Assembly (NCBI GenBank): GCA_900548125.1
Contig: URJN01000094.1
Coordinates: forward strand, 1 to 8,067
DNA: 8,067 nucleotides
Source of the DNA: an uncultured Eubacteriales bacterium
GTDB taxonomy: Bacteria; Bacillota; Clostridia; Christensenellales; Aristaeellaceae
Direction of reading: 5' to 3'
Numbering within the stretch: the stretch's first letter is position 1; the number at the start of each line of letters is the position of its first letter. The translations under genes were made by a program, and so were the position numbers. The notes beneath the pieces are model-generated. The model was not told where the DNA came from, did not search any database, and was given only the letters and a program-made list of their open reading frames with translations. This document shows, piece by piece, positions 6,256-8,067 of the stretch.

Positions 6256-8028
6256 TTAATACGCGGCTGCCTGAGAATCGCGGCGAGGATCGCCTACCGC
6301 ATGGTAGGAGCCATCTTCCAGAACCACGATGGTGTTGGCGCTGCCCATATTGGGGTTGTATTCCGCCTGAACCTGCACATCATGTCCCAACGCCGTCAGA
6401 GCGTCGATGGTTTCCTGCGGGAAACGGCCTTCCAGATACGTCTTGCCCGTGTCGTTCGCATAGAAGCGAGGCGCATAAACCGCATCCGCCAGATTCATGT
6501 TGTGGTCAACGATGTTGGAAACCATGTTCACCATCGCCGCAATGATCTGCGCTCCGCCCGGGGAACCGGATACCATCATCGCGGTGCCGTCCGGCTTGAG
6601 GAGGATGGTCGGCGTCATGCTGGACAGGGAGAGCTTGCCGGGAGCGATGGAATTCGGGTTGCCCTTCGCCGTGTCAAAGCTCATCAAACCGTTAGAGAGA
6701 ACGAAGCCGCCAACCGTGATGCCGCAGCCAAAGTGAGAGTTGATGGACTGCGTCATGCACGCCATGTTGCCATCCTTATCGATAACGGAGTAGTGCGTGG
6801 TGTTCTGAGATTCATTCTCGTAATCGTAGGGATTGCCGGGTGCCGGAGACGTATTGGCGGTTTCGCCGATACGCGCAAGCTGTGCCTTCGCATATTCCTT
6901 GGAGGAAAGACCCTGAATCGGCATATTCTCCGTAAAGGTCGGGTCGCCCAGGAAAGCGGTGCGGTCAGCATACGCCAGCTTCATCGCTTCCGCGATGAAA
7001 TGGATGGTTTCCGGCGTGTTATGACCCATCGCCGCGATATCCTTGTTTTCCATGATATTGAGGATTTCGCCGACGATAACGCCGCCGGAAGACGGAAGCG
7101 GCATGCTGTAGAGCTTGTATCCGCGATATTCGACCATCACCGTGTCTTCAATCACGAGCACGTCGGTCATCGCCTTTTCCAGATCTTCCATGCACATCAC
7201 GCCGCCGGTGGACTGGATGGCGTTGACGATCTTCTCAGCCATTTCGCCCTTGTAGAACCATTCGATTCCGTGTTCTGCGACGTTATTCAGCGTATCAATA
7301 TAATCCTGATTGTAGATGATGTCTCCCTCTTCATACGGGAGGATGCCATCCTTAAACCAAATGCGGCGGGAATCCTCGCAGAGCGACAGCTTTTCATACG
7401 AGTTTTCGATCATGCTCTTCATGGTCGCCGTCACGCGAATGCCGTTTTCGCACGCCTTGGTGACGTAAGGGATGATTTCCGCGAGCGTCATGGTTCCGAA
7501 ATTGTCCAGCGCCACCTGATAGGTCGCCAGCGCCTTCATGATCGAGGTCGATTTGCCGGAGTTGTTGAACGCGGTACGCTTTTCCTTGTTGATCGTTCCG
7601 TCCGCATCATACAGCTCCTGGAAGTAATCTTCCGTCACGTTCATCGGTGCCGGGAACTGGCTGGAAATCGCAACGTTCTTCTGCTGATCCGCTAGCCAGA
7701 TGTTCATGAATCCGCCGCCGCCGAGACCGTTGGAGTTCGGCTCAAAAAATCCGATTGCCAGACCGGTCGCCACAGCCGCGTCTACCGCGTTGCCGCCGGC
7801 CTTGAGCACTTCGATACCTACCTCGGCAGCTTCAGCCTTGCCCGCAACCACAGCGCCGTTTTCGCCCCACGCATCTCGTTTGGTCGCAGTTTCGGCAGCA
7901 ATGCCTTGGTCGCAGCCGTCGGTCGGGATCGTACATGCTTCCGTGTCCGTCTCAGCCAGCGCCGCTGCTCCGCTCATCAGCATAGAAAGCGACAGGGTGA
8001 AAGCCAGAAAGCGTTTCATAGGTTTCAT
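6256..8028 (-). CDS. Secreted gamma-glutamyltransferase-family Ntn-hydrolase, divergent substrate pocket
   Basis: A 590-residue GGT-fold precursor, the usual family length. Residues 1-25 form a Sec signal peptide (KR, hydrophobic stretch, ALA|E cleavage), so it acts outside the membrane. GGTs self-cleave into two subunits at a Thr that becomes the nucleophile; here N409|T410 in the NTTHYSV motif, giving about 384 and 181 residues. Other family marks: GLGGGGFM (101-108), MPLPSSGG (309-316), N430, LSSMTP (468-473), oxyanion glycines in SGSPGG (487-492), and the C-terminal GDPRRD (579-584). Aligned from memory with E. coli GGT, Arg114 (REMAP) becomes Q124 and Asp433 becomes S450; these hold the glutamate alpha-carboxylate and alpha-amino groups. 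Expect an amidase on another amide substrate, perhaps an acylase-like member, rather than a glutathione enzyme. First ATG chosen: AAGGAGG lies 7 bases upstream. It is the first visible gene of the array. Family certain; substrate unknown. Confidence 0.93.
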   Translation of the reverse strand: MKPMKRFLAFTLSLSMLMSGAAALAETDTEACTIPTDGCDQGIAAETATKRDAWGENGAVVAGKAEAAEVGIEVLKAGGNAVDAAVATGLAIGFFEPNSNGLGGGGFMNIWLADQQKNVAISSQFPAPMNVTEDYFQELYDADGTINKEKRTAFNNSGKSTSIMKALATYQVALDNFGTMTLAEIIPYVTKACENGIRVTATMKSMIENSYEKLSLCEDSRRIWFKDGILPYEEGDIIYNQDYIDTLNNVAEHGIEWFYKGEMAEKIVNAIQSTGGVMCMEDLEKAMTDVLVIEDTVMVEYRGYKLYSMPLPSSGGVIVGEILNIMENKDIAAMGHNTPETIHFIAEAMKLAYADRTAFLGDPTFTENMPIQGLSSKEYAKAQLARIGETANTSPAPGNPYDYENESQNTTHYSVIDKDGNMACMTQSINSHFGCGITVGGFVLSNGLMSFDTAKGNPNSIAPGKLSLSSMTPTILLKPDGTAMMVSGSPGGAQIIAAMVNMVSNIVDHNMNLADAVYAPRFYANDTGKTYLEGRFPQETIDALTALGHDVQVQAEYNPNMGSANTIVVLEDGSYHAVGDPRRDSQAAAY

Positions 8029-8035
8029 AGGTTTC
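8018..8035 (-). repeat. Tandem 9-bp duplication over the GGT-like gene's start codon
   Basis: Two exact copies of GAAACCTAT lie in tandem (minus strand), followed by a partial third (GAAAC). The repeat creates two in-frame ATGs (8028 and 8019), so the protein begins MKPMKR. The upstream ATG has the better Shine-Dalgarno spacing (7 bases). Losing one unit would place the second ATG at that spacing without changing the frame. Confidence 0.8.
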
Positions 8036-8067
8036 CCTCCTTCGTTGTTTGACGCGAATCCTTTAAG

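Noticed and set aside
6301..7695. A 464-codon open frame on the plus strand
   Set aside because: Opposite the GGT-like gene, which has a signal peptide and a full set of catalytic motifs. The plus-strand product is His/Arg-rich without motifs.
1..8067. CRISPR arrays, tRNA or rRNA genes, insertion sequences
   Set aside because: No regularly spaced direct repeats, cloverleaf-like segments, rRNA-like tracts or transposase motifs were seen. The window is almost fully coding on the minus strand.

Overview
All recognisable genes lie on the minus strand and read right to left as one tightly packed array of eight complete genes. The spacers are 16 to 80 bases, each gene has its own ribosome binding site, and no strong terminator is visible. 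The moderately G+C-rich sequence, Firmicutes-style strong Shine-Dalgarno sites, a lipoprotein signal, and FrlB/FrlD proteins that look more like the Bacillus than the E. coli versions suggest an anaerobic Clostridia-type bacterium, perhaps from the gut. The genus cannot be told from the sequence.

Order of transcription: (1) a secreted gamma-glutamyltransferase-fold Ntn-hydrolase (8028-6256); (2) a lipoprotein resembling the uncharacterised DUF6305 family (6175-5501); (3) a DctM-type TRAP large permease (5459-4185); (4) a 49-residue membrane microprotein (4158-4009); (5) and (6) two different membrane-anchored zinc hydrolases of the AstE/AspA (succinylglutamate desuccinylase/aspartoacylase) family (3992-2859 and 2807-2034); (7) a PfkB-family kinase matching fructoselysine 6-kinase FrlD (2012-1119); (8) a SIS-domain protein matching fructoselysine-6-phosphate deglycase FrlB (1092-121). 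The last 120 bases hold an inverted repeat and perhaps the first codons of another gene.

The array reads as a pathway. Three hydrolases outside the membrane (one GGT-like, two AstE/AspA-like) could free or trim a conjugated amino acid. An unusual transporter made of a TRAP large permease, a lipoprotein and a microprotein would import it. FrlD would phosphorylate it, and FrlB would split it into glucose 6-phosphate and an amino acid. This suggests use of glycated (Amadori) amino acids, possibly carrying an additional acyl, gamma-glutamyl or peptide group. The enzyme families are read from the sequence. The shared pathway and the substrate are inferences from gene order.

Most notable: the permease lacks the usual DctP and DctQ partners and instead sits between the lipoprotein and the microprotein. 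The GGT-like enzyme keeps its catalytic threonine but has lost the Arg and Asp that hold the alpha-carboxylate and alpha-amino group of glutamate in true GGTs, so its substrate is probably not ordinary glutathione.
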